Positions 61,793 through 64,000 of a DNA stretch of 64,000 bases are shown piece after piece. How positions within the stretch are numbered: the first letter of the stretch is position 1; each line of letters opens with the position of its first letter. The notes under the pieces were generated by a model, which saw only the letters and a program-made list of their open reading frames with translations, searched no databases and had not been told where the DNA came from. Source of the stretch: Neobacillus piezotolerans (GTDB taxonomy: Bacteria; Bacillota; Bacilli; Bacillales; Cytobacillaceae); contig NZ_QNQT01000001.1 of assembly GCF_003362805.1 (NCBI RefSeq), positions 868,001 to 932,000 on the forward strand. Reading direction: 5' to 3'. The position numbers were made by a program, and so were the translations under genes.

Positions 61793-62363
61793 TTGAGTGA
61801 CATTCTATCTTGATTTAGGCCGTAGAATGTCACGCAAGAGGGGGTTGAGTGACATTCTATCTTGATTTAGGCCGTAGAATGTCACGCATGTGGGGTTGCG
61901 TGACATTCAGTCTTGTTTTAGGCAGTAGAATGTCACGCAAGAGGGGGTTGCGTGACATTCTATCTTGATTTAGGCAGTAGAATGTCACGCAAGTAGGATT
62001 TGAGTGACATTCTATCTTGATTTAGGCAGTAGTATGTCACGCAAATGAGGTTTGCGTGACATTCTTTCTTGATTTGGGCAGTAGAATGTCACGCAAGAGG
62101 GGGTTGAGTGACATTCTATCTTGATTTAGGCAGTAGAAAGTCACGCAAATGGGGTTTGAATGACATTATTTCTTGATATAGGCAGTAGAATGTCACGCTA
62201 GTGGGGTTTGAATGACATTCTATCTTGATTTAGGCAGTAGAATGTCACGCAAGTGGGGTTTGAATGACATTCTATCTTGATTTAGGCAGTAGAATGTCAC
62301 GCAAATGGGATTTGAAAGACATTCTTTCTTGATTTGGGCCGTACAATGTTACTCATCCGAAAT
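61793..62363. repeat. Tandem array of eleven 52-bp units, each a hairpin
   Basis: Unit starts: 61793, 61845, 61896, 61948, 62000, 62052, 62104, 62156, 62208, 62260, 62312. Each has GTGACATTCTA and TAGAATGTCAC arms (11-bp stem) around a ~15-base loop with CTTGATTTAGGC. Units differ by a few bases; the last is most degenerate. It lies between the radical SAM gene and DUF3243. No gene overlaps it. Confidence 0.95.
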
Positions 62364-62391
62364 TGCAGAACCCCAACACCCATCCTAAAAC

Positions 62392-62420
62392 AAAAAACAC
62401 CGGCTTCCATGCAGCCGGTG
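62392..62420 (-). terminator. Terminator of the DUF3243 gene
   Basis: CACCGGCT (62398-62405) pairs with AGCCGGTG (62413-62420); minus-strand T tract at 62397-62392. Confidence 0.85.
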
Positions 62421-62433
62421 CTGAAAATCAATG

Positions 62434-62766
62434 TTATTCCGCCCACTTAATGAGCATGTGGGCAAGCATATGGCGCTCCTGGTCATTTCCGACTTGCCAC
62501 AGTTCCATCAGGAGCGCTTCCTCACGGTTCTGCGGTTCGGCATTTTTGGCAAGATAATTCGCGACCTTTTGGGCGGCGACCGCCAATTCTTCCTCATCCA
62601 TCCCGATCCGCTTTCCAAGTTCAATCCGTTTGCTCAGGTAGGAACGGAATTCATTGAAGTCCTGGAGTTTGTCATACATTTTGCCTTCGTCAATCCTGTC
62701 AACGACTTCATCAACTTTTGAAGGCTCAAAATCCCCATCCTTATGGACTGCATGATCCTTTTCCAT
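62434..62766 (-). CDS. DUF3243 protein (YmfJ-like)
   Basis: I start this 110-residue protein at ATG 62766; GGAGGGTG is nine bases before it. After a hydrophilic N-terminus the DUF3243 domain reads DRIDEGKMYDKLQDFNEFRS, LGKRIGMDEEELAVAAQKVA and DQERHMLAHMLIKW. It is helical and cytosolic. B. subtilis YmfJ is the smaller relative. Function unknown. Confidence 0.88.
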   Translation of the reverse strand: MEKDHAVHKDGDFEPSKVDEVVDRIDEGKMYDKLQDFNEFRSYLSKRIELGKRIGMDEEELAVAAQKVANYLAKNAEPQNREEALLMELWQVGNDQERHMLAHMLIKWAE

Positions 62767-62943
62767 TTTCATCACCCTCCGTTTAGTCAATTTCCTAGTA
62801 CTATTACCCCTGGCTAATTCGGTCAAACATCAGAAATGGTCCGGATATTAAGTGAATATTCGCGAATTTGTCCCTCCACGCTTTGCATCAGGCGGGGAAC
62901 ATGGTATTGTCAATTTAAGAAATTGATTAGGAGAAACTGCTAA

Positions 62944-63771
62944 ATGGAAATAGAACAATTAAAAAGCTACTTCAGTGAAAAAATTGAAGCCAACCTCGAA
63001 CGAATTACGGAAGAACTCATTTCGGAAATGCTCTCGTTCTACCACTTCCGCTTCCAGGATGAGGAGCAGAAAAAGATTACAACCGAAAAATTCAGAGAGC
63101 TTGTCCAAATTGTCCTGAAATGCCTGAAAGATGAGGATGTAAAGGACCATGCCTTCAAATGGGGGGAAATAATAGGAGCAAATTCCGTCCAAAACGGAGG
63201 GGATCTTGGAAGGACCATTAAGGGGGTTACTATTTATAAAAATGTCATTTGGTCCTTTTTGTTTGAAGAGGGGAGGAAAATTCAAATAAACCAGGAGGAG
63301 CTGCTGGACATCATTATTGAAACCGACCATATTTTTAACAATATGGTCCATGGCTTCAGCACCTCGTTTACAAACAATGCCGAAAAACTTCTCTTGGAAT
63401 CCAGGGAACTGTATCTGAAAATATCCGTCCCGATCGTGCCAATTTCGCAAAAGCTGGCTGTACTCCCGCTTATCGGGGATATAAATGAAATGCGGTCAGA
63501 AACCCTGATCGTCGATTCGCTGGATACGTGCGTGAAAAAGCGGATTGAAACGCTTGTCATCGACCTTTCCGGAGTCTACGAAGTCGATTTGATTGGAATT
63601 GAAGTTCTGTTCAAACTGATTCGCTCCTTAAATCTGCTGGGCGTGACGCCGGTGATTACCGGGATGAAAGGCGAGCTTAGCCAAACCTTCATCAATCTTG
63701 GCATTAATCTCAAAGGCATATCGATTTACAGCAATCTTGAACAGGCATTGAAGGAATTGCAGTTTTTTTAA
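62944..63771 (+). CDS. RsbR-type stressosome protein (STAS domain), second copy
   Basis: This 275-residue protein starts at ATG after TTAGGAG. The helical N-terminal ~160 residues are followed by a STAS domain (ISVPIVPISQKLAVLPLIGD, VIDLSGVYEVDLIGIEVLFK, VTPVITGMKGELSQTFINLG). It shares the layout of the 13397 protein, including DLSGV at the RsbT-target position. It lacks the VDT segment after it (VDLIG instead). It likely joins the same stressosome as an alternative sensor. Monocistronic. Confidence 0.88.
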   Translation: MEIEQLKSYFSEKIEANLERITEELISEMLSFYHFRFQDEEQKKITTEKFRELVQIVLKCLKDEDVKDHAFKWGEIIGANSVQNGGDLGRTIKGVTIYKNVIWSFLFEEGRKIQINQEELLDIIIETDHIFNNMVHGFSTSFTNNAEKLLLESRELYLKISVPIVPISQKLAVLPLIGDINEMRSETLIVDSLDTCVKKRIETLVIDLSGVYEVDLIGIEVLFKLIRSLNLLGVTPVITGMKGELSQTFINLGINLKGISIYSNLEQALKELQFF

Positions 63772-63871
63772 AGGATAATATTAAATTTTGTGTGCGTTAA
63801 ATTCCGATACCTGTGCTATTTTTCGGGTAAGTCCAATCGCTTCTTGGGTAATGCAACCGAAATTACTAAAA

Positions 63872-63919
63872 AACCAAGGCGTTCGCATGAGCTGTGTGCG
63901 TTGCCTTGGTTATTTTTTA
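63872..63919. terminator. Terminator after the second RsbR gene
   Basis: AACCAAGGC (63872-63880) pairs with GCCTTGGTT (63903-63911), followed by ATTTTTT; A-rich flank allows use on the minus strand too. Confidence 0.8.
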
Positions 63920-63926
63920 TGCGCTA

Positions 63927-64000
63927 CTATTTATCCGTCCTATGCATAAATGTCGTCTCTTCGGGGAGGATGGCGGGAGCTCCGGGGATGCTCCGTGGGC
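63927..64000 (-). CDS. Possible 3' end of a minus-strand gene cut by the right edge
   Basis: The minus frame entering from the right edge reads PRSIPGAPAILPEETTFMHR then TDK and a TAG at 63927. The composition is protein-like and the convergent terminator would fit, but 24 codons are too few to be sure. Confidence 0.3.
   Translation of the reverse strand, partial: PRSIPGAPAILPEETTFMHRTDK

Noticed and set aside
61793-62363. Resemblance of the 52-bp array to a CRISPR array
   Set aside because: The whole 52-bp unit repeats, with no unique spacers, and no cas genes are in the window.

Overview
The window looks like a chromosomal segment of an endospore-forming Bacillaceae species (Firmicutes). 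The grounds are a qoxABCD menaquinol oxidase operon in Bacillus order, a sporulation-type diadenylate cyclase (CdaS), a SigB-type promoter before csbD, two RsbR-type stressosome proteins, a proline T-box leader, the DUF1659/DUF2922/YvrJ trio, DUF3231 and DUF3243 proteins, and frequent TTG/GTG starts behind strong Shine-Dalgarno sequences. Nearly everything from about 9.2 kb on is ordinary core or housekeeping DNA. I assign no genus.

Layout. 0-9.2 kb is AT-rich and accessory-like: an ECF sigma factor with a probable anti-sigma partner cut by the left edge, two small unknown proteins, an IS110 transposase remnant, an isolated beta-helix protein, an AraC/GyrI-domain/VOC operon, and several copies of a dispersed repeat. 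9.2-13.2 kb is qoxABCD, with a Rex/FNR-like operator. 13.4-20.4 kb holds an RsbR paralogue, an EamA transporter, an orphan NapD, a duplicated holin-like gene, an acyltransferase split by an in-frame UGA, a NUDIX enzyme, a nitronate monooxygenase remnant, the DUF1659/DUF2922/YvrJ trio and a cold-shock gene. 20.6-31 kb holds sbcDC, coaW-selB and an AI-2E-family permease. 31-39 kb holds marR-mmpL, a NERD protein behind two tandem-repeat blocks, a TPM/LemA pair and DedA. 39-47.5 kb holds cdaS, an SGNH hydrolase overlapping a two-gene ABC exporter, azoR, a VOC protein, an MFS transporter and an NDH-2-type dehydrogenase with two Rex operators. 47.6-64 kb holds small secreted proteins, an M15 peptidase, a degenerate CheY-like protein, csbD, a dicarboxylate symporter, an M42 peptidase, corA, T-box-proS, a HAD hydrolase, a His-rich radical SAM/SPASM protein next to an 11-unit array of 52-bp hairpin repeats, DUF3243 and a second RsbR.

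Themes. Respiration is represented by the quinol oxidase and the type II NADH dehydrogenase; both carry TGTGA-N6-TCACA operators, so redox control by Rex is plausible. Stress signalling is represented by two RsbR proteins and a SigB-type csbD promoter. SelB implies that the genome makes selenoproteins, although selA, selD and tRNA-Sec are not here. I see no rRNA, tRNA, CRISPR array, intact insertion sequence or complete prophage. I do not see a convincing new multi-gene system. The best leads are the 52-bp hairpin array beside the His-rich radical SAM gene, the repeat blocks before the NERD gene, the conserved trio of unknown function, and the response regulator without a phosphoacceptor Asp.
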